Positions 33,579-42,868 of a DNA stretch of 64,000 bases are shown here, piece after piece (the first letter of the stretch is position 1; the number at the start of each line of letters is the position of its first letter). Made by a program: the position numbers and the translations under genes. Source of the stretch: Salibacteraceae bacterium (GTDB lineage Bacteria; Bacteroidota; Bacteroidia; Flavobacteriales_G; Salibacteraceae); contig JAGYJZ010000008.1 of assembly GCA_018401875.1 (NCBI GenBank), positions 1 to 64,000 on the forward strand, in the 5' to 3' direction. A model generated the notes under the pieces. That model was not told the DNA's origin, did not search any database, and was given only the letters and a program-made list of their open reading frames with translations.

Positions 33579-34864
33579 TCAAGAACATTATCCATACGCT
33601 GAGCAGCAGATTCATGGTGTCTGCGATGAACCTCGTGCTCCTTTTCATCACGACCCGCATCATGGGTGCTGAAAACAAAGGTGAAATCAGCCTGCTCATT
33701 CTCAATTTATCCATCGCTGCCATCTTTAGCGGCTTGTTTGGCGGCCCGTCATTGGTTTACCTTATTCCGAGGTTCAACCTGAAAAACATTCTCATTCTAA
33801 ACTACACCTGGAGCGTCATCACCGCAGGATTGGTGGCCTTGCTCAACGCGCTCGATGTGCTTCCTTCAGGAGTAAGTTCGTTGGAATTGTTTGCGATGGC
33901 GTTGCTGGAATGCTTGATTGCCACACACATGATGATTTTACTCGGGCAAGAACGCATTAAGGCGCACAATTGGATTCAAATCATCAAAGTGTCGTTGACA
34001 GTGGTGATTTTGTTCTTTTCATACTCCCAAACTGGATCGCTGGATGCGCGATCGTTTGTCAACGCATATTTCGCTACGCTGGGTATTTCATATTTGGTGG
34101 CGTTGATTTTCATTGCCGCAAAACGCCAAAACAATCAAGCCAAAGAAGATAATCTGAAATCTACCGTGTTGGCGTGCTTGAAATACGGCTCGCTGGTGCA
34201 AATCGGAAGCATTTCACAGTTGTTAAACTACCGCTTGAGCTTTTATTTTTTAGAATTGCTCATCACCCCACTTCCTGTGGCATTGGTCAGAATTGGAATT
34301 TACAGTGCCTCGCTTCAAGTGGCAGAAGCACTTTGGCAGTTTGCTCGCAGCATCAGCACAGTGCAGTATGCCACGGTTTCGAATACTACAGACAATGATC
34401 GAGCGATCGACATTTCGCTCAAACTCGGGAAGCTCAATTACTTTGTCACTGGATTGGGAATTGTCTTTTTATTGCTGATCCCCGCGAGTGTGTATAGCGC
34501 GCTGTTTGGAAGCGAATTCATTGAAATAAAGAAGCATTTTGTGTTGTTGGCCCCTGGCATTTTCGCGTTGAGCTTATCCAACGCACTGAGTCATTATTTT
34601 GCCGGTGTTGGGCGGCATAAAGTGAACACATTGTCGTCAGCTTTCGGACTTATTTTGACCGTAATTATCGGATTCCTGCTCATTGACTCATTGGGCACAC
34701 TCGGAGCTGCAATTGCGGCATCCATCGTTTATGTGAGTCAAACGGCCTATCAGCTGATCATTCTAGAACGAACCACAAGCGTTGCCTACCGCGATCTTTT
34801 ACTCGGAAAGGAAGATTTTAGAAATTTCATCGAACTCGCACGGAAGCGGATACGGAAGGTTTAG
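33575..34864 (+). CDS. Polysaccharide flippase (Wzx/MATE-like oligosaccharide exporter)
   Basis: 429 residues with about 12-14 transmembrane segments and the N-terminal MVSAMNLVLLFITTRIMGAE block typical of the polysaccharide-synthesis/MVF superfamily. Such proteins flip lipid-linked oligosaccharides across the inner membrane. The start is again TTG in a TTGA overlap with the preceding gene. It ends in a 4-nt stop overlap with the convergent bshB1 gene. Specific substrate unknown. Confidence 0.85.
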   Translation: MIKNIIHTLSSRFMVSAMNLVLLFITTRIMGAENKGEISLLILNLSIAAIFSGLFGGPSLVYLIPRFNLKNILILNYTWSVITAGLVALLNALDVLPSGVSSLELFAMALLECLIATHMMILLGQERIKAHNWIQIIKVSLTVVILFFSYSQTGSLDARSFVNAYFATLGISYLVALIFIAAKRQNNQAKEDNLKSTVLACLKYGSLVQIGSISQLLNYRLSFYFLELLITPLPVALVRIGIYSASLQVAEALWQFARSISTVQYATVSNTTDNDRAIDISLKLGKLNYFVTGLGIVFLLLIPASVYSALFGSEFIEIKKHFVLLAPGIFALSLSNALSHYFAGVGRHKVNTLSSAFGLILTVIIGFLLIDSLGTLGAAIAASIVYVSQTAYQLIILERTTSVAYRDLLLGKEDFRNFIELARKRIRKV

Positions 34865-35586
34865 AACACATCGTTCAAATCTTGAACACCCAGTGGACGC
34901 TCAATCAGGAATCCTTCACCAAAGTCAACATTGACGTATCGTCCAAAGTTTTGAGCCCTACCTTTTAGAATTTCAAGAAAAGACTTACTTGAAATGGGCG
35001 ATTCAGGATCTTTGCTGTCTGGATTATAGAATTGAGAACTGTAGGCCAAAATGCTTTCCATTTTCTTATCCCAATGTCCTGTAATATCTACCACCACGTT
35101 GGGCTCGGCAAAATAATCTTGGATGTAGTGAAACACTTGTTTCGGTCGCCATTCGGCCTGTTGAACGCCTTCCCACGTAGTTTCAATTTTTCTCAGTCCC
35201 GACAAAAAACAAGCTATTTTCTCCAGCTCAGCACTGCGCGCATGGTCCGGATGTCTGTCGCGCAGGGCGTTGCACAGCACAATCTCAGGCTTACACGCTC
35301 TGATCACAGCGATAATCTTTCGTTGCGCTTCTTCATCACTTTGAAAAAATCCATCTTTCAATCCGAGGTTTACCCGAAACGAAGCACCGATCACTTTTCG
35401 TGCGTTTTCTGCTTCAACCAATCGTAGTTCGCCACTTCCGCGCGTTCCGAGTTCACCGTGGGTTAAGTCGAGCAACCCCACTTTCTTGCCTTCGAGCACA
35501 CTTTTTATAAGGGTTCCACTGCAACTTAACTCCACATCGTCAGGGTGAACGCCAATTGCGAGGATGTTTACTTTTTCTAATGCCAT
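34861..35586 (-). CDS. bshB1: Bacillithiol biosynthesis deacetylase BshB1
   Basis: 241 residues, LmbE/PIG-L fold. The zinc-binding motif is GVHPDDVELSCSG and the second block RDRHPDHARS supplies further ligands; the GSGELRLVEA and DLTHGELGTRG segments match BshB1. It deacetylates GlcNAc-malate to GlcN-malate in bacillithiol synthesis, which is known in Bacteroidota. bshA and bshC are not in this window. Confidence 0.93.
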   Translation of the reverse strand: MALEKVNILAIGVHPDDVELSCSGTLIKSVLEGKKVGLLDLTHGELGTRGSGELRLVEAENARKVIGASFRVNLGLKDGFFQSDEEAQRKIIAVIRACKPEIVLCNALRDRHPDHARSAELEKIACFLSGLRKIETTWEGVQQAEWRPKQVFHYIQDYFAEPNVVVDITGHWDKKMESILAYSSQFYNPDSKDPESPISSKSFLEILKGRAQNFGRYVNVDFGEGFLIERPLGVQDLNDVF

Positions 35587-35614
35587 GAATTATTAATGAT
35601 TAAGCTCTAAACTT

Positions 35615-36277
35615 GTGGCTGAATTGAAGAATTTAACCGCAATATTAGTCAAAGAGTTTAAGTCGGATTTTAGAAATCCTTACGTGCTTGGCGGTGCTGG
35701 GCTGTTTTTACTCTCCACATTATTTGTGTGCTACATAACTATAAAGCGTATCCATCAGCCATCCATATGGGTCGCCTTGTTTTGGATCATTATGTTATTT
35801 ACGAGTTTTAATGCCGTTGCCAAAAGTTTTATGAATGAATCGAGGGCCCGCATGCTGTATTTATACACCTTGATTGGCCCTTCAATTTTCATTGTATCAA
35901 AGATGATTTACCACGCCACCATTATGCTTGTGTTGTCGATGGTCGCTGTTTTGGTGTACACTACGTTTTTTGAAATCACCATCGAAGATCGTTTGGTATT
36001 TTTTGCTTCAGTTGTGTTGGGAAGCACCGGACTAGCGATCACGCTGAGTTTACTTTCAACCATCGCTTCAAAAGCAGGAAATAATCTCACTCTGCTGGCA
36101 ATATTAGGACTGCCGATTTTATTGCCATTGTTGATGGTGGCGACTACGCTGATGAAAAACTCCATCGATGGAATTGACCTTTCTGTGCAGTATAAATACT
36201 TGTTTGTATTATTTGGCTTGAATCTCTCAAGTCTTGGGCTGTCAATCGTCTTGTTTCCGTACCTTTGGCGCGAATAA
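35615..36277 (+). CDS. ccmB: Haem exporter permease CcmB
   Basis: 220 residues with six transmembrane segments and the CcmB pattern (LVKEFKSDFRNP start; SKMIYHATIMLVLSMVAVL; ATTLMKNS). It starts at GTG (35615). CcmB works with CcmA and CcmC in haem delivery to CcmE. It opens the ccmBCDEF cluster, 28 nt from divergent bshB1. No ccmA is in the window. Confidence 0.88.
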   Translation: MAELKNLTAILVKEFKSDFRNPYVLGGAGLFLLSTLFVCYITIKRIHQPSIWVALFWIIMLFTSFNAVAKSFMNESRARMLYLYTLIGPSIFIVSKMIYHATIMLVLSMVAVLVYTTFFEITIEDRLVFFASVVLGSTGLAITLSLLSTIASKAGNNLTLLAILGLPILLPLLMVATTLMKNSIDGIDLSVQYKYLFVLFGLNLSSLGLSIVLFPYLWRE

Positions 36278-36285
36278 AAAGTTCT

Positions 36286-36948
36286 ATGCAAAGGCTTCCC
36301 TTAAGCTTTAAAATCACCACCATTATTCTTGTGTTTTACACGCTAATAGCGGGTTTGTTGATTGATGTTCCTGCATTGAACATTTTGAATGAAACCATTC
36401 GAAACTTATTTTTTCATGTCACTTCGTGGTTTGCAATGGTGTTTTTGTTTTTCGCATCGTTCGTTTACAGCATTAAGTATTTGAGGACGGCCAATGAACG
36501 AGACGACCTATTGGCGCGGCTATTTGTGCAAGTAGGAATGGTGTTTGGCGCGGCAGGAATGCTGACTGGAATGCTTTGGGCAAACTACACTTGGGGCTCT
36601 TATTGGGTTCCCGACCCGAAATTGAACGGTGCGGCCATCGCTATGTTGGCCTATTTGGCTTATGGCGTATTGCGAAACAGTTTTCAAGACAACATCCAGC
36701 GCGGAAAAGTAAGTGCCGTGTACAACATCTTCGCTTTTGTGATGATGCTGTTATTTGTGTTTATTCTGCCGCGAATGACCGACTCGTTGCACCCGGGAAA
36801 TGGTGGCAATCCGGCTTTTAGTGGTTACGACCTCGACAATACGATGCGCTTGGTGTTCTATCCTGCGTCTATAGGTTGGATATTTCTCGGAGTATGGATT
36901 ACTGAGATGCGCTTCAGAATGGAAGGACTTAAACAGAGAAAGAAATGA
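36286..36948 (+). CDS. ccmC: Cytochrome c biogenesis protein CcmC
   Basis: 220 residues from MQRLPLSFKITTIILV; an in-frame TTG at 36265 inside ccmB is less likely. Six transmembrane segments with the haem-handling motif NYTWGSYWVPDPKLNGAAIA, the local form of the WWD (WGxxWxWD) motif, and conserved His residues (FHVTSWF, LHPGNGG). It loads haem on CcmE. It overlaps ccmD by 4 nt. Confidence 0.93.
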   Translation: MQRLPLSFKITTIILVFYTLIAGLLIDVPALNILNETIRNLFFHVTSWFAMVFLFFASFVYSIKYLRTANERDDLLARLFVQVGMVFGAAGMLTGMLWANYTWGSYWVPDPKLNGAAIAMLAYLAYGVLRNSFQDNIQRGKVSAVYNIFAFVMMLLFVFILPRMTDSLHPGNGGNPAFSGYDLDNTMRLVFYPASIGWIFLGVWITEMRFRMEGLKQRKK

Positions 36949-37154
36949 AGAAGATCAGTTCAACCTTAGCGTTGGTATTGCTGTTTATAACTGCAATCGG
37001 TCAACAAGCTGAAATGGCAGACCAGATGCGGGAAAGTGGGAAGATTTATGTAGTGGTTGGCGTAATTGTATTGATTTTCATTGTGCTTTTCGCTTACTTG
37101 ATTTACATGGACGTTCGTTTGAGAAAAATTGAAAAAGAAGAAAACGAAAGATGA
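36945..37154 (+). CDS. CcmD-family small membrane protein
   Basis: 69 residues: an N-terminal hydrophobic segment, perhaps a signal (LALVLLFITAIGQQ), then one transmembrane helix (IYVVVGVIVLIFIVLFAYLI) followed by a short basic/acidic tail with YMDVRLRKIEKEE, the CcmD pattern. CcmD releases holo-CcmE from CcmABC. Overlaps both ccmC and ccmE by 4 nt. Confidence 0.8.
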   Translation: MKKISSTLALVLLFITAIGQQAEMADQMRESGKIYVVVGVIVLIFIVLFAYLIYMDVRLRKIEKEENER

Positions 37155-37552
37155 AAAAAACACACATCATTATTGTTGTTGTAATTGCAGTGCTTATTGG
37201 AGCCATGATTGGGGCGATAAGCGATTCAAGTTCATACGCTGATTTTGAAGAGGCATTTGAAAATCCAGAAAGTGAATTTCATGTGGTAGGTCAATTGGTG
37301 AAAGAGAAAGAGATGATCTACGACCCGGTGAGCAATCCTGACTTATTCACCTTTTGGTTGCGCGATATCAATGGCGTTGAAAAACAAGTGTTGCTTCACA
37401 AAAGCAAACCGCAAGATTTTGAGCGCTCTGAGCAAATTGTGTTGATTGGAAACGCAAAAGATCAGGTTTTTGAAGCCAACGAAATTCTGATGAAATGCCC
37501 GTCAAAGTACACGGATGGCGAAGTACAATCGAAAGAATCGGCTAGTATTTAA
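37151..37552 (+). CDS. ccmE: Haem chaperone CcmE, CxxxY type
   Basis: 133 residues: an N-terminal transmembrane anchor and a periplasmic OB-fold domain (FHVVGQLVKEKEM; EQIVLIGNA). The haem-binding motif at the C terminus is CPSKY (Cys-116, Tyr-120) where classical CcmE has HxxxY, so haem is expected to bind through a cysteine. Such CxxxY CcmE is known from archaeal and deltaproteobacterial system I* loci. Overlap with ccmD by 4 nt; ccmF follows after 2 nt. Confidence 0.92.
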   Translation: MKKTHIIIVVVIAVLIGAMIGAISDSSSYADFEEAFENPESEFHVVGQLVKEKEMIYDPVSNPDLFTFWLRDINGVEKQVLLHKSKPQDFERSEQIVLIGNAKDQVFEANEILMKCPSKYTDGEVQSKESASI

Positions 37553-37554
37553 GC

Positions 37555-39945
37555 ATGGAATACATCGGTGAACACCTTTTGATTGGTGAAATAGGCAACC
37601 TTTTTTTACTCATTGCTTTTGCCTTCGGAATTCTTTCTACAGCATCTTATTTTATTGCTGAATTTAAGCAAAAAGACGACTGGAGACGCCTCGGACGCTA
37701 TGCGTTTTGGATGCACAGCATTGGAGTGATTGGGATGGTGGTAACGCTATTTACCATGATTTTCAATCAGTATTTTGAATACCATTACGTTTGGCAGCAC
37801 AGCAGCACTGAGCTTCCATTGCGATTTATTTTTTCATGTTTTTGGGAAGGAATCGAAGGCAGCTTTATGCTCTGGATGTTTTGGCATGTGGTGTTGGCAA
37901 ACATCTTGCTTCTCGTCATTAGAAACTGGGAAAGTCCAGTAATGACAGTCGTTGCATCAATTCAAGTATTTCTCACTTCCATGCTTTTGGGCGTCTATAT
38001 TTTAGAGTACAAATTGGGTAGCAATCCATTTACTGTGCTCACGCGAGAACACCCTGATTTTGTAAATCTTCCAATATTTAAAATGCCCGATTACACCTCG
38101 GTTTTAGATGGCCGCGGTTTGAATCCGCTGCTTCAAAACTATTGGATGACCATTCATCCGCCCACTTTGTTCCTCGGCTTTTCATTGACAATGATTCCGT
38201 TTGCCTACGCCATTGCTGGACTATGGCGAAAAGACTATACAGGTTGGGTGAAACCGACTTTGTCATGGACTTTTCTCGGAATTGGAATTCTAGGAGTAGG
38301 CATCTTAATGGGTGGTGCATGGGCTTATGAAGCATTGAGTTTTGGTGGGTTTTGGGCGTGGGACCCGGTGGAAAACGCCTCGTTGGTTCCGTGGTTGATC
38401 CTTGTGGGTGCCGGCCATTTGATGCTTATTCAGCGTAAAAAAGGCACGTCTCTTTTTACATTGTTTCTGCTTACAACGCTCTCTTTCATCTTGATCCAAT
38501 ATTCTTCCTTCCTCACAAAAAGCGGCATCTTAGGAGACAGCAGTGTACACTCATTCACCGACCTCGGAATGACGGGTCAGCTGGCGATCTCACTGCTCTT
38601 TTATGTGGTGCTGTCTGCCGTGCTCATCGCTTGGCGATGGAAAGATTTTCCGAAAAATGAAAACGAAGACCACATTTGGTCACGCGAATTCTGGATGTTT
38701 ATGGGTGCGTTGATCTTATTGATTTCGGCTTTCCAGATTGAGTTCAGTACATCGTTTCCGGTGATCAACAAAATATTCGGCACCAATTTGGCACAATCGG
38801 CAGAGCGCGTTGAATACTACAATAAATGGCAACTTCCGCTGGCTATTGTTATCTCAGCCATCATTGGTTTTGGTCAGTTTCTGAAGTACAAAAAGACCGA
38901 TCCAAAAGATTTATTTAAAAAACTATCGTTGTCGATCGTGCTGAGTTTAGCGATTGCCGCTATTACCGCTTGGGCATTCACAATCACTAATCCGTTGGTA
39001 ATTCTTTTCATCTTCACGTCTCTCTTTGCAGTGCTCGCCAACATGGATTACTTCATCAGAATCGTATCTGGAAAATTGGCTCATGCAGGTTCGAGCATCG
39101 CACACATCGGGTTTGGCCTTGTGATGTTGGGCGCGTTAATATCAACAAGCCAAAGCGATGTGATTTCTGAAAATACCAGTCTTTATGACGTAAGTGTGTT
39201 GGGCGAAGATTTCAACAACAATGAGAATATCTTATTGATGAAGGACGACACCTTGTTGCTCGGAGAGTATTTCGTGTGTTATCGAGGCAAAGAGAAGGAG
39301 GGGATTTTTGTGCGCTACGAGGTAGATTATATGCAAGCGAATGAAGAGGGCGAATTAGAAAGTGTGTTTACCCTCTACCCTTTTGTGCAGTTAAATCCAC
39401 GAATGGGCAACGTTGCCGAACCTTACACCAAGCACTATTTAGACCGCGACATTTACACCCACATCACGTATGCTGAATTAGAAGAACGTGAAAAGTCTGA
39501 TAAATTTAGCGAGCACAGTATCAATTTAGGCGATACTATTTTCGGCAAAAACACCTTTATGGTGTTGGACTCATTGAATCGAAATCCGAGCAGAGAAAAC
39601 CGAGGACTATCAGAATCTGATTTAGCCTTGGGTGCAAATTTCACCTTATATGATGTACAAACCAATGCACATCAAATACAACCGCTATTTGTGATCAGAG
39701 ATCGGCAATATTCGTTTTCTATTCCCGACAGTGTGCCAGATGTGGGTGTTTCCATTTCGTTTGAGGGAATCGATCCCGAAGCTGAATCGTTTGCCTTCAA
39801 GCTCAAAGAGAGCGATCCCAAATACAAAGAGTTTATCGTGATGAAGGCCATTATTTTTCCTTGGATCAATGTGCTTTGGATTGGTTGCATCATCATGACA
39901 TTGGGAACATTTTTAGCCGTTTATCACCGGCTCAAGAAACGATGA
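37555..39945 (+). CDS. ccmF: Cytochrome c haem lyase subunit CcmF
   Basis: 796 residues with about 15 transmembrane segments. It carries the WWD motif in FGGFWAWDPVENASL, the conserved NPLLQNYWMTIHPPTLFLG block and a large C-terminal periplasmic portion. CcmF joins haem from CcmE to apocytochrome c. No ccmH-type gene is adjacent. Its stop overlaps the next start by 4 nt. Confidence 0.93.
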   Translation: MEYIGEHLLIGEIGNLFLLIAFAFGILSTASYFIAEFKQKDDWRRLGRYAFWMHSIGVIGMVVTLFTMIFNQYFEYHYVWQHSSTELPLRFIFSCFWEGIEGSFMLWMFWHVVLANILLLVIRNWESPVMTVVASIQVFLTSMLLGVYILEYKLGSNPFTVLTREHPDFVNLPIFKMPDYTSVLDGRGLNPLLQNYWMTIHPPTLFLGFSLTMIPFAYAIAGLWRKDYTGWVKPTLSWTFLGIGILGVGILMGGAWAYEALSFGGFWAWDPVENASLVPWLILVGAGHLMLIQRKKGTSLFTLFLLTTLSFILIQYSSFLTKSGILGDSSVHSFTDLGMTGQLAISLLFYVVLSAVLIAWRWKDFPKNENEDHIWSREFWMFMGALILLISAFQIEFSTSFPVINKIFGTNLAQSAERVEYYNKWQLPLAIVISAIIGFGQFLKYKKTDPKDLFKKLSLSIVLSLAIAAITAWAFTITNPLVILFIFTSLFAVLANMDYFIRIVSGKLAHAGSSIAHIGFGLVMLGALISTSQSDVISENTSLYDVSVLGEDFNNNENILLMKDDTLLLGEYFVCYRGKEKEGIFVRYEVDYMQANEEGELESVFTLYPFVQLNPRMGNVAEPYTKHYLDRDIYTHITYAELEEREKSDKFSEHSINLGDTIFGKNTFMVLDSLNRNPSRENRGLSESDLALGANFTLYDVQTNAHQIQPLFVIRDRQYSFSIPDSVPDVGVSISFEGIDPEAESFAFKLKESDPKYKEFIVMKAIIFPWINVLWIGCIIMTLGTFLAVYHRLKKR

Positions 39946-40709
39946 GCAAGCCGTTGAAAATAGCGATCGTTGGCATGGGGAATGTCGGCTGGAACTTGGT
40001 GCAGCGCCTCGATTCAAAAGGCTTCAAGATTACTCAAATCGTTGCTGTTAAGAACGAACATCGCAAAAAGCTAGCGAAGGCATTAGAAGCAGACTTGATA
40101 AAATCAGTTTCGGAATTAGACAAAAAAAATGACCTTGTTTTCTTGTGTATCCCAGACGATCAGTTGGTCGAAACTGCCGCAAAAATCAAATCTAACGCAG
40201 CGCTTATTCATTGTTCAGGAAGCACTGCACTATTAGAAACAAAGCATTCTGGTGTTTTTTATCCGTTTCAAACATTCACCAAATTTTTTCCAGCTGAATG
40301 GAAAGGTGTTCCAATTTTCATCGAAAGCAACGACAAAGACTTGCGCAATCAGTTGCTCAAAATCGCCAATGACATCACTGGCAACGCAAAAGAAGTGAGC
40401 TTCGAACAGCGGCAAGCCATTCATATGTCGGGCGTGTTTGGAGCCAATTTCGTGAATCATATTTTATTCATGGCGAAAGAAATATTGGACGATCAGAGCG
40501 TTGATTTCGAAGTATTGGAGCCCCTTTTACTTGAAACCGTTCGCAAAGCATTTGAGCACAGTCCGGCAGGAAGTCAAACCGGGCCCGCGCGCAGAGGCGA
40601 TGTGAAAATGATTAGCAAGCACCTAGCGCTTTTGAAAAGCAAAGGCAATTTGGCGGAGTATTATAAGTTGTTTAGTGACGATATTTCCTCGATTTACAAA
40701 AAATCATGA
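39942..40709 (+). CDS. Rossmann-fold/DUF2520 oxidoreductase-like protein
   Basis: 255 residues from MSKPLKIAIVGMGNVGWNLV; the longer in-frame extension lies inside ccmF and is rejected. The N-terminal glycine-rich loop GMGNVG is a dinucleotide-binding Rossmann motif as in F420-dependent NADP reductase/ProC-like enzymes; the helical DUF2520 domain follows (AIHMSGVFGANFVNHI; SQTGPARRGDVKMISKHL). The substrate is unknown. Overlaps of 4 nt on both sides put it in the run from ccmF to the KdsC-like gene. Confidence 0.9.
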   Translation: MSKPLKIAIVGMGNVGWNLVQRLDSKGFKITQIVAVKNEHRKKLAKALEADLIKSVSELDKKNDLVFLCIPDDQLVETAAKIKSNAALIHCSGSTALLETKHSGVFYPFQTFTKFFPAEWKGVPIFIESNDKDLRNQLLKIANDITGNAKEVSFEQRQAIHMSGVFGANFVNHILFMAKEILDDQSVDFEVLEPLLLETVRKAFEHSPAGSQTGPARRGDVKMISKHLALLKSKGNLAEYYKLFSDDISSIYKKS

Positions 40710-41245
40710 GCTATTTAGATTTATTCAAAGCGGTTAAAGCCTTTGTTTTTGATGTGGATGGTGTACTCACCAACGGCCAAGTGGTGCTATTGCCAGACGG
40801 ACAGCAGATGCGTCAAATGCATTCGAAAGATGGCTATGCCTTGCAACTGGCTGTAAAAAAAGGCTACCATGTGTGCATTATCACTGGTGGAAACAGCATT
40901 CAAGTGAAAGAAAGACTGACAGCACTAGGCATCACAGATGTGTATTTGAAGAGTGCGCACAAAGACGAGTCGATGAGTGATTTCATGCATAGCTACGACT
41001 TAAAGCCCGAAGAAATCATGTACATGGGTGACGATATTCCTGACATTGCAGCCCTAAATATGATCGGTTTGCCTGCTTGTCCAGCCGATGCAAGTCCTGA
41101 GATAAAAGTCATAAGCCAGTTTGTTTCTAAAAAGAATGGTGGCGAAGGATGCGTGAGAGACATCATTGAACAAATAATGCGTTCACAAGAAAAATGGTAC
41201 AACCATGAGCAAAACCTTGATAACTTAGCAGAATTCACATGGTAA
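40706..41245 (+). CDS. KdsC-like HAD phosphatase
   Basis: 179 residues, HAD fold without a large cap: motif I FVFDVDGVLTNG, motif II IITGGNS, conserved Lys in KSAHKDE, motif IV MGDDIPDIAAL. This is the C-zero type of KDO-8-phosphate phosphatase (KdsC), which makes KDO for lipopolysaccharide. A Maf gene two genes downstream and the prior Rossmann protein share this order in many Bacteroidota as far as I recall. Confidence 0.88.
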   Translation: MSYLDLFKAVKAFVFDVDGVLTNGQVVLLPDGQQMRQMHSKDGYALQLAVKKGYHVCIITGGNSIQVKERLTALGITDVYLKSAHKDESMSDFMHSYDLKPEEIMYMGDDIPDIAALNMIGLPACPADASPEIKVISQFVSKKNGGEGCVRDIIEQIMRSQEKWYNHEQNLDNLAEFTW

Positions 41246-42204
41246 CAGTACTTGCATACTTTAGGTTGGTTCGTTTTCCAATATTGGCGCTCATCGCGCT
41301 TATTCAATACAGTGTACGCTACTTTATTCTCGAGCCGATGCTGCACATTAACGGCTATGAGCTAATCATGACCGATAGGCAGTTTTTCTACTTGGTATTC
41401 AGCACTGTGCTAATCGCTGCTGGTGGATACGCCATCAACGATTATTTTGACATTAAAACCGATCGGGTCAACAAGCTGAAACGCGTCATTGTTGACCGCT
41501 ATGTGAAGCGCAGGGTAGCGATGACTCTGCATATTGTGCTTACATCGCTCGGTTTTGTGATGGCTTCATACTTGTCATACAAGTTGGGTATGTGGCGCAT
41601 GTCATCACTCTTCATCTTTGTCATTTTCACATTGTGGTTTTACTCAACCAACCTACAGCATCAAACGTTGACGGGCAATTTAGCCATTGCCTTGATGGCG
41701 GCTTTTGTTCCTTTGATTGTTGGCCTATTTGAAATTCCGCTTCAAAATGCAGCACACCCTGAATTGATAGCAGAATATGGTTATTCCATTTTCAATATTC
41801 CCGCTTATTGGGTCATTGCATTTTCGGTAGTACTATTCATGCTCACCCTAATCCGCGAGGTCACCAAAGATGTGATCGACATTCGAGGCGATAAAATGTT
41901 TGGTTCATTCACATTCCCCATTCGCTTTGGTGTAAAAGCTTCGAAATCGTTGATCATCGTGCTCTACGCCCTTTTTGGCGTTGGTTTAACGTGGGCTTAT
42001 TTCAACTTTTTGAGCGTGCACATAGGCATGGGGACGGTTTTTTCAGTCTTAGTCCTTCTTCTCATTTTTCAGTTCATATTAATTTTCCGCGCAAAAACGA
42101 AGAAGCATTTCCTGTATTCTTCCAACCTCAACAACGCCATCACCGTGATCATGATTGTGAGTTTGTACCTCATCAAAATCAGTATTGAAATTTATTTTTC
42201 TTGA
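41239..42204 (+). CDS. UbiA-family prenyltransferase (geranylgeranylglycerol-phosphate type)
   Basis: 321 residues with eight to nine transmembrane segments. First Asp motif NDYFDIKTDRVNK, second EVTKDVIDIRGDK. The sequence class is the UbiA subgroup that in flavobacteria is annotated as geranylgeranylglycerol-phosphate geranylgeranyltransferase. It differs from the MenA in this window. The 7-nt overlap with the KdsC-like gene indicates coupling. Product not determined by sequence. Confidence 0.85.
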   Translation: MVTVLAYFRLVRFPILALIALIQYSVRYFILEPMLHINGYELIMTDRQFFYLVFSTVLIAAGGYAINDYFDIKTDRVNKLKRVIVDRYVKRRVAMTLHIVLTSLGFVMASYLSYKLGMWRMSSLFIFVIFTLWFYSTNLQHQTLTGNLAIALMAAFVPLIVGLFEIPLQNAAHPELIAEYGYSIFNIPAYWVIAFSVVLFMLTLIREVTKDVIDIRGDKMFGSFTFPIRFGVKASKSLIIVLYALFGVGLTWAYFNFLSVHIGMGTVFSVLVLLLIFQFILIFRAKTKKHFLYSSNLNNAITVIMIVSLYLIKISIEIYFS

Positions 42205-42797
42205 TGACTCTGAGCACAATTAAAGCGCTAGAAGAACGAACCATCATTTTAGCATCGAAGTCGCCTCGAAGGAAAATGCTGCTCGAAGCGTTGGGATTTC
42301 CATTTAAAGTAAAGATCCATGAGGTGGATGAATCCTTTTCATTGGAACTCAAAGGCGGAGAAATTCCAGAATATTTGGCGCGCAAAAAAGCCGAAGCATT
42401 TGACCAAGAAATTGATGGTAACGAAATCATAATCACTGCCGATACCGTAGTTTGGGTGAACGGTCATGCCCTAAACAAGCCTGAATCGCACGAAGAAGCG
42501 AAAGCCATGCTCGAGGAATTAAGCGGTGCCATACACTCTGTTTTTACGGGCGTTTGTTTGAAAACAAAAAGCAAGACACACAGCTTTTTCGAAGAGACGA
42601 AGGTGGTGTTTAATGCACTTACAGAAGAAGAAATCGAGCACTACTTAGCGCATTACCGTCCGTTCGACAAAGCCGGTGCATATGGAATACAAGAATTTAT
42701 CGGACTCATCGGCATTCAAAAGATCGAAGGCGATTTTTACAATGTGGTGGGCTTTCCTGTTCAGCGCTTTTGGAAGGAGCTATCTTTCGTCTTGTAA
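42204..42797 (+). CDS. Maf-family nucleoside triphosphate pyrophosphatase
   Basis: 197 residues from the ATG at 42204, which shares its first base with the preceding stop. The Maf signature ASKSPRRKMLLEALGF is followed by the active-site Asp/Lys segment ITADTVVWVNG and GAYGIQEFIG. Maf proteins hydrolyse dTTP, UTP and modified nucleotides. A weak hairpin (AGAAGC with GCTTCT) follows near 42830. Confidence 0.93.
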   Translation: MTLSTIKALEERTIILASKSPRRKMLLEALGFPFKVKIHEVDESFSLELKGGEIPEYLARKKAEAFDQEIDGNEIIITADTVVWVNGHALNKPESHEEAKAMLEELSGAIHSVFTGVCLKTKSKTHSFFEETKVVFNALTEEEIEHYLAHYRPFDKAGAYGIQEFIGLIGIQKIEGDFYNVVGFPVQRFWKELSFVL

Positions 42798-42868
42798 TAG
42801 TATAATCGTTAATAGCACGTTAACAATTAGAAGCAAAGGCTTCTCTCTTAACTAGTTTTGATCAACCC

